From: Quercus robur
Taxonomy: Eukaryota; Streptophyta; Magnoliopsida; Fagales; Fagaceae
NCBI RefSeq assembly: GCF_932294415.1
Contig: NC_065543.1
Location: 25,662,530-25,726,529, forward strand
DNA: 64,000 nucleotides
Direction of reading: 5' to 3'
The translations under genes were made by a program, and so were the position numbers. The notes under the pieces were generated by a model that was not told where the DNA came from, did no database searches, and worked only from the letters and a program-made list of their open reading frames with translations. This document shows, one piece after another, positions 43,681-57,032 of this stretch (position 1 is the stretch's first letter; each line of letters opens with the position of its first letter).

Positions 43681-44492
43681 TATCATTTATTTTGCACATT
43701 CATGGAACCAATTTGTTTCCTCTTTACTACAATCTAATGTGCTGAAAATTCTCAGCCAGGCATTACAATATACAATCACATCACGTTGCTGCAAAGTGTA
43801 TTGGAAAAGGGGAAAAAAACTTGAGAAGGAGAGGGAAGATAATACACTATTTAGATATCAATGCGACTATTGGTGATGAAACATTCGTTTATGAGAGTGA
43901 CTTTTTTCTAGTCGAAGCAGCAACAGCTATAGAAAAAGTGTGATAAAAAAGGTAAACAACTTGTATTCTTTTTTCCCTTTAATTTTTAATCCCATACATG
44001 GACTGGGAATATAAGTGTAGATTATTGATCTCATTTTTTACATAATTGAGTCTAGTAACCTAGTCAATTTATGTTGCTTCCCTATCAAAAGTGCGCTTCA
44101 TCACAATTGTATCATTGCATACTTATTGGCTATTTCATAAGGAATATATATTGATTTTTATTCAAGACGCGATTTTTCTAACGTATTCCCTTTATTGTGA
44201 TATTAGGTTGATTAGAAGCAATGAGTTTAACCAATTATTTCATTTCAGAAATGTTAAAATGGGACCAGTCAATGCCTTAGATATCCTTGGCTATCAGACG
44301 ATGTCCTCATGGTAGTGAATTGCAGACCAAATCATTTGCCTAAAAGTATTTAAAGATAATTTGTCTATGCCATGCACTCTTAACTATTCCATATCTAATA
44401 TATATATAACACGCCATGCTCTCTTAACTATTACATATATAATTACTCTTAACTATTACATATATAATTACTTATTAGTAAAGTAGAAGCCT
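43681..44492 (+). other. Probable 3' UTR and downstream region of the LysM gene
   Basis: AT-rich sequence after the stop codon. No gene is seen. A polyadenylation signal could not be placed with confidence. Confidence 0.4.
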
Positions 44493-44500
44493 ATACTAAG

Positions 44501-44772
44501 GGTGTGTTTGGATACTGTTTATTTTGTTGAAAACTGAAAACATTGTAGCAAAATAATTTTTAAATATATAAATAGTACTGTGAGACTCAGTTTTAATTTT
44601 TTAATTTTTTTAATAAAGTACTTGTGGGTTCAATGAAAAGTACATAGGACCCACTGAAAAAGCAAAAAAAAACGCTCTTCTCTTTTTGCACAGGACCCAT
44701 AGTGCACGTTTTCAAAAAAAAAAAAAAAAAAAATACGCGCATAAGCTGCCTTCATCATTAGTATCCAAACGG
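44501..44772. mobile_element. hAT-type MITE with 8-bp TSD
   Basis: 272 bp flanked by ATACTAAG at 44493-44500 and 44773-44780. It begins GGTGTGTTTGGATAC and ends GTATCCAAACGG. An 8-bp TSD and short ends of this kind fit the hAT superfamily. There is no coding sequence, but long A and T runs. Confidence 0.8.
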
Positions 44773-44780
44773 ATACTAAG

Positions 44781-44935
44781 CCTTACCACCTGGAATGTTT
44801 GGAGCTTCTAATGTTTTCCATGCGGTGCCAAATCATTTAGAATTATGCAAACTTGCAACTACATAAGGCAAGCAATGATTTGCACACCATTCATATTTGA
44901 CACTTGTCAAAGTTTATTGTTTATATATATTTGCA
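44781..44935 (+). repeat. Copy A of a dispersed 155-bp segment
   Basis: The segment TTTGGAGCTTCTAATGTT..CCATGCGGTG...CTTGCAACTACATAAGGCAAGCAATGATTT...CATATTTGAC matches 52349-52405 plus 58222-58322, which form copy B after the LINE and one TSD are removed. The order of landmarks is the same and the identity is moderate. Confidence 0.6.
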
Positions 44936-45877
44936 TTTAAGCTAATCTATATATACTATGAAACTGGAACATCTATAAAACTTTAGTGTTTTGACTTTTT
45001 TTTTGACTTCTTGAGAGCTTGTCCTGTAGGATTTGAAACTCCAACAATTTTCCACGTCAAGCCTAATTTTTTATTAATTAAATTTTTAGGTTAAGTTTTT
45101 ACTTCCTACCCAATAAGCTCTCTCTCTCCCTCCTCCGTAAACCCTTCTTTACCTCTTACCTTTCTCTCTATCTGACAAATCATGGGAAGGGGCAACAATG
45201 AAGAAACCAGGCTTCTCAGCAGCTGAATCCAGACTATATACTATTGCTTCTCTCTAATTTGTCAAAGGCACACCTATATAATCAAAGAGTCAAACCAAGG
45301 CAATTGACTCTTTGTTTTCTCATCGCTTTATAATAGTCGTCAAGTCCATCAGACTTCTCTCTTATTATTCTTTAATATTTTTCTTTAATTGGCTTTGTTC
45401 TACAATCTTTTTCTGACAATTCTTTGCGGCCCCCAAAACTTTTAGGCAACATATTTTTCTACTTTTAGGCAAGCATATTTTTCTAAGAAACGCTCGCCTA
45501 AAACTTTTAGTCAAGCATATTTTTCTTCTTCTTGCCTAAAAGTTTTAGGCGACCGTATTTTTCTTCCTAGAAAAATATGCTCTTCTATATGCAAGCATAT
45601 AGAAGAGCATCACTTTTTTATTTGTATTATATATATAGAATTTTTTCTTACACGCAATTTATGGTAAGGTGAATTTGTATTTGTTTAAGGGACCAGATAA
45701 CTTGTACTAACCAGAAGGAACGAAAGCACAAAGGATGGGCTGTTATGTTTGTTAATTTTATTCCGTTTTCATTAAGTTTTGGCATAAATATTAATAGATT
45801 CAGGTATAGATTTTTTTTTGGAATGCTTTTCAAAGTATATACTTGGTTATGTGATGGTAGTGTTTATCTTCCTATTT
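44936..45877. other. AT-rich region with short inverted TTTTAGGC words
   Basis: Between 45425 and 45612 the words AAACTTTTAGGC, TTTTAGGCAAGCATATTTTTCT and their reverse complements recur several times, so the region can fold into hairpins. The last block is TATGCTTTCTATATGC-like with an inverted partner. I recognise no gene. Confidence 0.45.
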
Positions 45878-46190
45878 AAGGATTAATTGTGACATTGGGC
45901 CTTCGGGCCCAGTCTGAAGGTGATGTGTGTCTGCAGCCCAAGTACCCACTTTCCTTACAAATCAATGGGCTGGTATGAGCCCTAATAGTACTAGGAGTGT
46001 GGTTAGCCCAGGATTAGTGTCTCCAACTCACTCTGAATCACACTCTGACCCTTTTCCTCTTAATTCCAACCAGAGAGATGTAGTGTGGAATGCTTCAGCA
46101 GGGTCAATGGTCCAAGGGAGTACTTCCAAGAAGAGAATTAGGAGGGAATTTGGCAGGATGGGTAGAAATATCAGGCAAAGGATATTTTGT

Positions 46191-46448
46191 ATGTGTTTGG
46201 ATTCCACGTCCACGGCTGCGTTTCACGTTTCACGCATTTTCTCTCTCCTTTTTTTTTTTTTTTTCAGCCCGCTATTGTTGACAAGTCAATTGTGAATAGT
46301 GCACTCGTGCACTGTTCACAGGTCCCACAAATTACACTTTTCAGCAACTTTTTCATTAAAAATGTGTCTCACAGCACTATTTACACATTTAAAAATTATT
46401 TCGCTACAATGTTTTTAGTTTCAACAAAAATAAGCTGTATCCAAATGG
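46191..46448. mobile_element. Second hAT-like MITE, inside the LINE ORF1 remnant
   Basis: It resembles the MITE at 44501-44772: it starts with TGTGTTTGGATTCC, has GTGCACTGTTCACAGGTCCCAC, ATTATTTCGCTACAATG and ends GTATCCAAATGG. The flanking 8-mers ATATTTTG and ACCCTTTG agree at five positions only. It post-dates the LINE. Confidence 0.5.
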
Positions 46449-46618
46449 ACCCTTTGTGGTTTCTTCCAAAGAGGAGGAGGTAGGGATGATCAAGGTGTGG
46501 AGCACAATAGGGAGGTCCAGAGCGAGGATCAAGGAGATGTTTAGAGGGGTAATCCTTCTACCCAATATAATCCAAATGGGCAAAGGGAAGCTGGCCTTCA
46601 ATAGCTTCCCTAGGTGCC

Positions 46619-49600
46619 ATGAGGATACTGAGCTGGAACTGCAGAGGCTTAGGTAAATCCTCTACAATTCTTCAATGTGAAAAAAAGGCCCACGAGTCAA
46701 AACTAGATTTAATGTTTTTGATGGAGACTCGTTTACCTAAAGATAGAGGAAAAAAGATATGGGATAAATGTGGCTTTGAGGTTGGTTGGGAATTACCAAG
46801 GGAGGGGATGAGTGGTGGTCTTCTGTTAGCTTGGATGGATAGATAGAAGCTTCATATTGTGTATGAGTCCAAACATTTGGTGCATACAAATTTGTTGGAC
46901 AATAGAGGTAACCCCCTTTCTATTACTTTTATCTATGGACAACTTGAAGTTTCTAAGAGAGAAGAAGTCTAGTGTAAACTTAGGGAATTAAAATTGTTAG
47001 CTCATCAGAGATGGTTATGCATTGGAGATTTTAACCAAATTCTCTTTGTGAAGGAAAAATTTTCCTTTGGTGATTGTCCAATCCCTGGTGCAGAGAACTT
47101 TCAGCTTTTAGTGTCAGACTTTCAATTATGTGATTTAGTAGCTCAAGGTCAACAATTTAATTGGATGAACAAGAGGGAGGAGGAAAATTTTGTCATGGAG
47201 AGGCTAGATAGAGCTTTTGCAAGTATGGAGTGGATTGAAACCTATCCAAATTATGCTTTAACAAATCACCCAATTATCAAATCAGATCATGGTCCAATCA
47301 CTCTAGAGTTTGATCTTAAGCTTCGCTTTCAAAGAAGACCCTTCAGGTTTGAACGTATGTGGATAACTCATCCATCATGTAAGGAAGTGGTGTAAAGAGC
47401 TTGGGGTAGTAGTACACATGGTTCAAGAGCTTACCAATTAATGCATAAAGTCTACAGTGTTAGGAAGGAGTTTGTTCATTGGAATAGGAATGTTTTTGGC
47501 AGAATAGAACAAGAGATTAACTAGAAAAAGAGGCTATTGCAGGATCTCCAAAACAATGTGATCTCTATGGAGGATGTAGGAAAAGAGAGAGAGCTTAGAG
47601 AAGAGTTAGAGTGCTTGTTGAAGAGAGAAGAACTTATGTGGGCACAGAAGACCAGGAGTGAATGGATTTTGAAAGGAGACAGAAATACAAGGTATTTTCA
47701 AGCTGTGGTTAAACAAAGGAGAGCTAGGAGTAGAATCCATTGCGTTAAGAATGCTGGGGGGGGGGGGGGGGGTTCTTATTGAGGGACCTGAGGGTATTGA
47801 AAAAAATTTTGTGGATCATTTTAAATCTACTTATGAGTCTACCAACACTAATAATGTAGAGAGCATCATGGAACAATTGCACAATCTGGCCATTCCTCAA
47901 TTGTCTGCTCAGTAGTGCTGCATACTAAACAAGCCAGTAACAATCAAGGAGATTGAGAACACTGTCTTCCAATTAGGGCCTTTTAAAGCCCTAGGGCTTT
48001 ATGGCATTCCAGCGTTCTTCTTCCAAGGATTTTGGCAAATTGTGAAACATGATATTTGCAATACTGTGCAGGCTTTCTTCCATTCAGGTTCCTTGCTCAA
48101 ATCTCTCAATCAAACTTACCTTACTCTTATTCCTAAAGTTAATTTTCCTAAAATTTTGCCTCAATTTAGGCCTATTAGCATTTGCAATGTAATTTACAAA
48201 ATTATTTCCAAACTTATGGTTAATAGGCTTAAACTTTTCATGGACACCCTTATCACTCCCTTTCAAAATGCATTCATTAGTGGGAGAAGCATTACAGATA
48301 ATATAATCATTGCTCATGAAGTTTTTGAGTTTCTGAAAAAGAAAAGGGGTAGGAAGACTAGCTTTGGTGCTTTGAAAATAGACATGAGTAAAGCTTATGA
48401 TAGACTAGATTGGTCATTTCTTAAAGCAGTGCTTATGTCTATGAATTTTAGCACAAATTGGGTTAAGTGGATCATGGAGTGTGTTTCATCTGTTAATTAC
48501 ACTTTATTGATCAATGGGAGTATCTCATAGAGTTTTGAGCCCTCAAGAGGACTAAGGCAGGGATAACTTTTGTCTCCCTACCTTTTTCTTATGTGTGCCA
48601 ACATTTTGTCACTTACTTTGCTTAAAGCTGAACAAAACCATGATATTATGGGTGTGGAGCTGGGAAGGAATGGGTTATCCTTCACCCATTTATTTTTTGC
48701 TGATGACTCCCTACTATTTTTTAGAAATAATGCTAAGTCTCTTGCCACATTAAGAACAACTCTGGAGTGGTATTGTATCCTTTCAGGACAGAAAAATAAC
48801 TTGGATAAGTCTGACTTATTCTGTTCTCCAAACATGTCTAGGGAGGACCAGGAAAGTTTAGCTTTACAACTCCAGGTCAATTTTGTGGTTAATCCTAGTA
48901 AGTATTTAGGAGTCAACTTTAAGCTTAGGGAAAGATGGGTTGCTGATTTCCATTATTTGGTGGAGAAGCTTCAGTCAAAACTTCAAAGGTGGAAGGCTAA
49001 GTTGCTCTCCCAAGCTGGTAGGACTACCCTAATCTCCTCTGTCTTGCAGTCCATGCCTTTGTACACTTTCTCTTGTTTCAGGGTACCTGATATAGTCTGT
49101 GATAAACTAGATGCTACCACTAGAACCTTTTGGTGAGGTCATGATCCAGGAACTCGTAAATTGCACCTTATCAATTGGAATGAGGTTTGCAAGCCTAGGA
49201 GAGAAGGAGGACTAGGTTTGAAAAAGTTTAAGTTAATGAACCAGGCCATGCTAGCTAAGCAATTTTGGGGGATTGCCTATAACCCTCAATCACTCTTGGC
49301 TAGGACTTTAAAGGGTAAATACTATCCTAGAGGCTCTATTCATGATTGTTCTCCCAAACCTCATAATTCATGGATTTGGAGGAACATCATTAAATCAAAA
49401 AATATTAAACTTAAGGAAGGTAAATGGTGGATAGGGAGGGGTTCTGATATTCCCTTAGCTCACAAAGATTGGTTTTCTCCATCAGCCAACCTTGGAGTTT
49501 CTAGTTGTTTTCAAGCTGATCCTAGGACTGTAGCTGATCTTATCAATCAGTCCACAGGTGATTGGAAACCTGACTTGATCAGGAGTTTATATCCTCACTA

Positions 49601-50729
49601 GGTTTGCAATGAGATTTTTAGTATGCCTATTTCCAAAACAGGATGCTTCAATGATAAACTGCTTTGGAAGCACTCATCTTCTGGTGACTTCCAAGTTCAT
49701 AAGGCTTATTCCTTACTTTTGGAAGACTTTCAAGCCTCCTGTTCTAATTCTAGGCCTAGTGTCTCAATTCCTAAGGTAGTTTGGAGATTGATTTGGAGAG
49801 TTAAGCTTCCTATGAAGATTGGGACTTATGTTTGGAAGATGCTACATGACTGTCTCATCACTTTTTTGAATCTAAATAGTAGATGGATTAATGCCAATAG
49901 AGATTGCCCCTTTTGTAATGTTGAAGTTGAAAGCTCCATGCATCTGTTTCTTTCTTGTTAGTTTGCTAGAACCATCTGGAATGGATCCACTTTGTGTTTC
50001 CATATCTCTTCTTTGTCTAACATCTCGGTCCAAAATTGGATTTGTTCCTTGTTGATCAGACATAAGAAGTTGAATCCAGAGGGTATGAGTTTTTTGCAAA
50101 ATCTATTTACAATTCTGTGGTCAATTTGGAACCATAGGAATGTGGTTGTACATGACAATATTCAACCAGACCCTCTTGGTGTGTTGTTAATGGCTCAAAC
50201 TTTGTCTTGCAGGTACCAAGAAGCTTTTAGCAAGGAAGAGTCTCAACAATTCAAGGAGTACAAACACTTAAGCGATCCCAATCCTATTGGGGGTTAGTGG
50301 CAAATAGTTCTTAAACTAGCAGGTGCAAGAAGGAGGGGTCATTTTGGTAGTGCTTTTGCTTATGAGGCTAAGAACAAAGAAGGTGAAGTGGTGCTTTGAG
50401 GGGTCAGAAGTTGTGTAGCATACTCAGCTGCTGGTGCTTTGCATGAAGCTCTAGTGGAAGCCTCTATCCAGGCAAGGACCCTTGGTTTTTAGCAAGTTTT
50501 GGTACTCAGCAACTGCAGAAAGTTAGTCCTCTTTAATGGGTGTGCTAAGCCTGATTGGAGAGAAAGAACAATGATGGCAGATCTTAGCTGCATACAACAA
50601 GTTGGTGTAGTGTTTAAGCTGATTTTTGTTCCTAAGGTTGTCCTTGAAAATGTATACCATGTAGCAAGTCAGGCTACTAATGTGCCAACTCATGTTTGTT
50701 GGACTCATATGTCTCCTATTGTTATTTAA
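46619..50729 (+). pseudogene. LINE ORF2: endonuclease, reverse transcriptase, zinc finger, RNase H
   Basis: The ORF opens MRILSWNCRGLGKSS, an EEP endonuclease start, with IGDFNQILF at 47000 and SDHGPITLEF at 47290. RT motifs are LISICNVIYKIISKL-type (48180), LKIDMSKAYDRLDW (48380) and FADDSLLFF (48690). A zinc-finger RVT segment follows (CKPRREGGLGLKKF at 49190, WRVKLPMKIGTYVW at 49800). The end is an RNase H-like domain around 50300-50729 (GARRRGHFGSAFAYEAKNKEGE and ALVEASIQA). Breaks near 46845, 47395, 47780, 48530 and 49135 make it a pseudogene. A poly-G run of 18 interrupts it at 47756-47773. Confidence 0.85.
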
Positions 50730-50781
50730 CTGTTTGTATTTCTTCCTTTTTTGGTGTAAAAAAAAGGATTAATTGTGACAT

Positions 50782-52391
50782 ATAAAAGAGTCAATCATGG
50801 AGGTTTCAGTTGCAATAGTGAAACTTAAGATGGCATAAATATTTCATGTTTTTTTGGGAATGTTTTTTGTTGTTAATTTGTGATGAATGTGATCCCTCAA
50901 ATTTTAGCAAAGTCAACATTCCTCATGGCTACAATGTCAAAGCTTACATCTTTATATTGTTTCATTTTATTTTTACGATTTTGTAGAGATTTTGAAGAAA
51001 TTTAGAAGGTTATTTTGGCATTACATTGAAGAAGAAAGTTCCTGAGAATCATGGTTTTTGGTTGAAGTTTGATGAGAAGAAGGGTAGAGAGAGTTATGAG
51101 AAATTGGAGAGTTTGACAAAGAAAGAGGTTGTTAGTTTTAGGACCATAGGTAGTGCTTCTGAAATTGAAATATAGAATTTCCATATTCCCAAATTGTCCA
51201 ATGAAACTTAGGTTTCCATGGAGAATTTACAATTGTCATCATTAATAGAGTTTGTGAACTCACTAATTTTTCATCCTACTAACATGACAACCCCAGGTTT
51301 ATAATTACTTTAGCAATAATAGCATGTGGGGATGATAATAAAGATGGTTGAGAAATGAACAACAATATCTGATGTCGTGAAAATGAACAACAATATTTGA
51401 TGTTGCGGAAACTACAAGAAAACATACACATTGATTTCTAAATGGAAAAAGAAATTAAACATGTTAGCTTTTGAATAAAAACCTAGAATCCACAAAGAGT
51501 TCCTTGAATCCATAAGGTGATAGGGTTCTGAAATCCACTAGAGAGAAATAGACAAAGTCTGTATACATAAATATATATATATATATATATATTATAAATC
51601 TAAAAAACTGAAATGCCCTGGAGGCTCAAAATGTTTAAATAGTTAAAAAAAATAAAAAATAAAAAACTAGGGCGGCTAGAAAAACATCCAGAAACTCTAA
51701 TCGTGCTAATCACGTAATTAGGTGGCAAAATAGTAATTTTTTCCAAAAATAGCAAAATTGAGATAATTGTGGAAATTGAAAATACTTTCTCTAAGAGATA
51801 TTTCAAAACAAACGAGACCTTATTATGATTTTTAAACTAAAAGTTATTAAGTAAGAACAAATATTACTAAAAATTGCAAAAACACTGTTTTCAGGGCCTT
51901 AATGAAGGAATTCGCCTAAATTTGGGCGACCCTTGAGTCTCAGGTCTGGACTAGAATGTTGTTTCCCTTCAACTTACCAAATTTTATGCAATTCCGGCAT
52001 CGTCGCCCTGATGGCATCTGTTGGTACTCCCTAGATTTTGCGTCATGATTTCTGGCACCTTTGCTGCTCCAAGAAGGCATGTACTGTCTGTTCTACATCA
52101 GTATTTTATTTTATTTTTTTTACAAACAATATCCTTTTTTAATAGTGTAATTTTGCGTTAAAATTTTATTTTTGTTCTTCTCTTATGACTATTATATTGT
52201 GTTGGAATTATTAATTCAAAATCATTTATAATTAATTGTACTATTGAATAAAGTGAACATACATAATTTTTGCTAACTAAACCGCGCATCAGTTATGACT
52301 AGTATATTATTATATAAGTAAAGCTTTTCTTTTTCATCCAAAAAAAGGGCTCTGCCATTTGGCATGTTTGGCACTTCTAATGTTAGCCATG
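50782..52391. other. AT-rich spacer with microsatellite
   Basis: It contains an AT dinucleotide run at 51570-51592, a duplicated ATGAACAACAATAT.TGATGT word at 51355-51410, and no credible gene. Confidence 0.4.
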
Positions 52392-52405
52392 CGGTGAATC
52401 TCTCA
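52349..52405 (+). repeat. Copy B (left part) of the dispersed 155-bp segment
   Basis: GCATGTTTGGCACTTCTAATGTT.GCCATGCGGTG matches 44790-44835. It continues at 58222 on the other side of the LINE. Together they align to 44781-44935. Confidence 0.6.
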
Positions 52406-52493
52406 TTTTTTTTTTTTTTTTTTTGATGGGAAACTTAGAAGAAATATCATTCCACACTGAAATTGAAATACAACAGAGCCAAGAAGGAAGAGA

Positions 52494-55400
52494 TTACATC
52501 AGATCATCTCTAAGAATATTCAGAATACAAGGGGGAAGGATTCCTTTCCAAATTTTGGATTGGCCTGAAGATTTAGCTTCTTTTGCCAGAGTGTGTGCTG
52601 CTCTGTTGCCATCCCTTTTCAGGTGATGGAAGGAACAGTGGCTGAAGGTGCTAGACGCTACCCTAATGTCCTCAAGGATGTGGCTGAAATCGTTGCCAGC
52701 AACCCTAGAAGATAAGCTGAGGATGATGGATAGTGCATCGGACTCAAAAAAGGCCTGGTCAATCTGCATCTCTGAGGCAAAAAGGACTCCATGAAGTAGC
52801 GCATATGCTTCTATAGTTTCAGTAGGGAAACAAGAAGGGAGGACTAAACTAAGAGCACCAATGTAGGAGTCCCTAATAACGACTCCGATGTAGGAGTTAC
52901 CACCCCCTGCTTCAGTTGCGCCGTCCATGTTGACCTTAAAAAAGCTAGTTGGTGGAGCAGTCCAATGGTCACGGGTAGGGGGGAGGGATGGGAGAGAGGT
53001 GAGCCGAGCATCATTAAAATCCAAGAAAGCTCTTTTAGCAGAATCCTAAACCTGGGCTGGCGAGATTGCATAGTCATTGTGAATGGCTTGATTTCTATTC
53101 CCCCAGATTGACCATAAGACCGTGAAGAATAAGTCCAACTCCCTTAGCAGGCCAAAGCCAATGAACTTAGAAGCAAGGTTCATAAAGTCAACATTTGTAG
53201 TTGATAAATTCACTGGGCAGTTAGACCAATAAACCCAGGTTTGTTTGGCATGGGAGCAAAGGAGCAGGGCATGTTGGATGGATTCCATTTCCTTGTCACA
53301 TAACGGGCAAAAACCAGAAATGTTAAGACCTCGGCAACAAAGGTTTAGCATGGTTGGAAGGCCATTTCTGCAAACTCTCCAAGCAAAGATCCAAACCTTT
53401 GGCGTAACATTTAGATGCCCAATGGTTTTCCAGAAAGAGGTTTGGTTGTGCTCAGCTGTGCTCTCACCAGTTTCATCTTCACCAACCATACGCATAGCAA
53501 TATAGTACGCGCTTTTCACAATGAAGGAACCTTTTGTTGCCCATCCAAATGAGCTGGTCTTCGGGAAGGCTATAGCTAATAGGGATCTTGAGAATAGATT
53601 CAGCCTAAAAAGGTAGAAAGATAGACCTCACCAAATCCGTTTTCCACCATTTTGTATCCTCTTCTATGAGTGATGAGACCATTGAGAAGTTGCCAAAATT
53701 TGATTGAGGTGAGATCACCTTATAGGTGGTTGGTGTTGGGAGCCAACTATCATCCCAAATATGGATCCATTTGCCGTTACCCACCCTCCAACGAGTGCCT
53801 TCTTTTAAAACCCTTAAGCTGTTATGGATGCTTCTCCAAGCATAGCTAGGATTACTTCCAATCCTTGAGTTTAGAACATCCTCAAAGGGGAAGTATTTTG
53901 CTTTATAGACCCGAGCAACCAAGGAGGTGGGATTTGTGAGAATCTGCCACCCTTGTTTTGCAAGTAAGGCTAGGTTTAAGGCTTGGAGGTTTTGGAAGCC
54001 CATGCCACCATATAATTTGAACTTACACATCTTTTTCCAACTAACCCAAGCAATTTTTTACTCTTGGTTTCTTTGGCCCCACCAAAAGTTTTTCATCATT
54101 CTTTCCAAGTCGTCACACAAGGATTTTGGAAGTTGGAAACAACTCATAGTGTATGTGGGCACCGCTTGTGCCACGGCTTTGACAAGAACTTCCCTACCAC
54201 CAATGGAAAGAAGTTTCCCTTTCCACCCCGCTAGTTTCTTGCCCACTATTTCCTTAATTTCAACAAAGACTTGAGTTTTTGATTTCCCAATCAAGGAGGG
54301 GAGACCAAGGTACTCCTTGTGCTGAGAGTCTTGCATTGGGCCAAGAGAATTAAGGATCTCATCCCTAGTGGCAGAGGGGGTGTTTGGGCTAAAGAAGACC
54401 GAGGACTTATCTGGATTGATTTTTTGACCCGAAGCAGATTCATAGACACCAAGGATGCTCATAAGCTCATTACACTCTTGGACATTAGCCTTGCAAAATA
54501 GGACGCTATCATTTGCGAAGAAGAGGTGTGTGATAGAGGGGCAGCCCCTACAGATGGAGACCCCCTTAAGAGCCTGATTTCTTGCAGCTTGGTGGATAAG
54601 CACAAAGAGACCCTCTGCGCAAAGAAGAAAAAGGCCTGGAGGGAGAGGGTCACCTTGACGAAGGCCCCTCAAGGGGGTAATGCATCCATAGGATTCCCCA
54701 TTGATGATGACAGAGTATGAGACTGTAGAAATACATTGCATAATAAGAGAGACCCATTTACTGTGAAAGCCCAATTTTTCCATGACTCTCTTGATAAAAC
54801 CCCACTCGACTTGATCAAACGCCTTGCTCATATCGAGCTTGATGGACATGAAACCATCCTTACCTACTGTTTTGTGGTTCAAATAATGCATGAGCTCAAA
54901 TGCCACAAGGACATTATCAGTTATGAGTCTATCTGCTGTGAAGGCACTTTGATTTTCAGCTATCACAAGGGGAAGGACAGCATTTAACTGGTTTGCAAGG
55001 ACTTTTGAAATGAGCTTGTACGTGATGTTACATAAGCTGATAGGACAGAACTCTATCATCCTAGCGGGGTGATTTATTTTTGGGATTAGAGATATATTAG
55101 TCTTATTAATTTCAGTCATGGGCAAATTCGAATTTAACACATTTAAGACCATATTAGTAATATCTCTACCCACTATACTCCAGTATCTTTGAAAGAAAAT
55201 GGCTGACATACCGTCGGGGTCGGGGGATTTGGTCGGATGGATTTGGTGGAGGGCTCTCAGAACTTCTTCACTGGTGAAGGTTTTGGTGAGCTCAGCATTC
55301 ATATCGTCTGAAACCCGAGTTAGGATGGTGTTAAAGACATCCTCAATTCTGCTTGGAGAGCTAGAAGTGTAAATCTTTGTGAAATAATCCACCGCTGTGC

Positions 55401-56579
55401 GAGCAATATTGTCTCTGTCATCACACCAAAAGCCTTCATCATTCCATAATCCCAAAATGGTGTTTTTCTTTCTTCTCTCAGAAGCTCTAGTGTGAAAGAA
55501 CTTTGTGTTTCTATCACCTTCTTTATACTAGTGGATTTTGCTTCTCTAATGCCAAAGTGTCTCTTCATGTCCAAAAGACCATTTAACTCTTTTCTCAACT
55601 CATTAATTGCAGCGCTATGAGAGCCATCCCGATCTTGTACAGTAAGGGAGTGCAACAATTTCCTCTTCTCTTGGATTTTCTTTGGGATATTTCCAATAAC
55701 ATCTTTACTCCATATGGATAATTCAGATGCACAGAGACTTAGATTGGCAGCAATACCTTCTGGAGTGTTGGAGAGACAACCCCTATTCCAAGCAGCCTCC
55801 ACAATGCCATAATAGTCATCACGTTTGGCCCACAAAGCTTCGAAATGAAAACGGCGATTCCGATGAGGGGGAGGGGCATTTGAGTCAGATATTCTCAAGA
55901 TACAATGATCGGAGGTGGAATTAGTGACATGATGAACCTTGCAATTATTGAACTTGTTTAGCCAATCTGAGTTTGCAAAGGCATGGTCCAGGTGAAGGTA
56001 AACCCGGTCACTGCCTTCTCGCATATTGCACCAGGCATACTGGGGCCCTTAGAAACCGAGGTCCTGAAAACCACAATTATTTACCGCATCCCTAAAGCCG
56101 TCCATTTGACACTGAGTTCTTAGAGGGCCACCTGATTTTTCAGACAAAGACAGAATTTCATTAAAATTGTCGTAGCAAAACCAAGGCAAAGAGAATTGGT
56201 TGTTAAGATAAGAGAGAAGTTTCCAAGAATCTTTCCTTAAGTGAGATTCTGGATGGCCATAGAACCCCGTGAATCTCTAGGTGGAATTGCTTTCTTGCTC
56301 TATGATGGTAGCATCAATATGATTCTAAGAGTATGATTTAATCTCAAGCTTGACATCTTTTGACCAGAAAAGAGCAAGTCCCCCTCTTCTCCTCTAGTTG
56401 GGAACTATAAGGCCATTTAAGAAACCCAGGTTAAATTTTATTTTCTCCATACGTTTGTGATTTGCTTTGGTCTCCACTAGGAAGACTAAATAGGGAGTCC
56501 ATCACCGCACGTAATCGCACAACGTATAAACTATCCGGGGGTTCCCAATTCCCCGGCAGTTCCAACATAAGGCATTCAT
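52494..56579 (-). pseudogene. LINE ORF2 of the minus-strand LINE
   Basis: The start ATG is at 56579 (MNALCWNCRGIGNPR, the endonuclease N-terminus). It continues with HFEALWAKRDDYY and the ATSDH-type DHCILR block (55900-55980). The RT frame 55455-54058 is open for 465 codons: SPDPDGMSAIFFQRYW, NITYKLISKVLANQL, LDMSKAFDQVEWGF, RQGDPLPPGLFLL and FFANDSVLF, where the usual F(A/V)DD is FAND, so the catalytic Asp pair is damaged. Next a zinc-finger RVT segment (CPLCDKEMESIQHALLLC) at 53046-53520 and an RNase H domain at 52494-53024 (FKVNMDGATEAGGGNSYIGVVI, then RDGNRAAHTLAKEA). Frame breaks near 55450 and 53040 and stops in the endonuclease region show decay. Confidence 0.85.
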
Positions 56580-57032
56580 TGTGCCCGGCGATGCTGCTTA
56601 GCAGCCACCGCTGATATTGCAGGGGCAGGTTCTGTGCTTTGGAGGTGTGTTTCACACAACCTTTTTTGTGGGAGAGTCCTTCGAGTTCATCAGAAAAACA
56701 AACTTACTAGACCTTTTATAACCTAAGAGGCTGGCGTTTTGTTCACCTTGGGCCTATTTGCCTTTTTCGCAGGCTATTCTCTTTAAATTTGCTTTTCCTT
56801 TCAGTTGAGACATATTAGGAGGCGAGATGGGCTTTTGCATGGGAGTGGGGTCATTTATGGTGGGTTTTATTGGGCTAGTGACTTCATGGGCTTCAAGGTG
56901 AGGATGAGAAGTTTGGCCCACTCCAGAAGCTTCGTCCCTAGCAGCTTTACTTGAGGCTTCAGACCTGTCATTGTCGCGTGAAGGGTAGTCTAACTGGGGA
57001 AATTTGAAATTTGTACTTTGCCTGTTACTCCC

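Larger units (their letters stand above)
45896..50763 (+). mobile_element. L1-type LINE with an 18-bp TSD
   Basis: Flanked by AAGGATTAATTGTGACAT at 45878-45895 and 50764-50781, an exact TSD that also sits in a short poly-A (50757-50763). It begins TGGGCCTTCGGGCCC, holds only the end of ORF1 (about 45927-46190 and 46450-46618), and then ORF2. The 5' half of ORF1 is absent, so the copy is 5'-truncated. A hAT-like MITE sits inside it at about 46191-46448. Confidence 0.9.
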
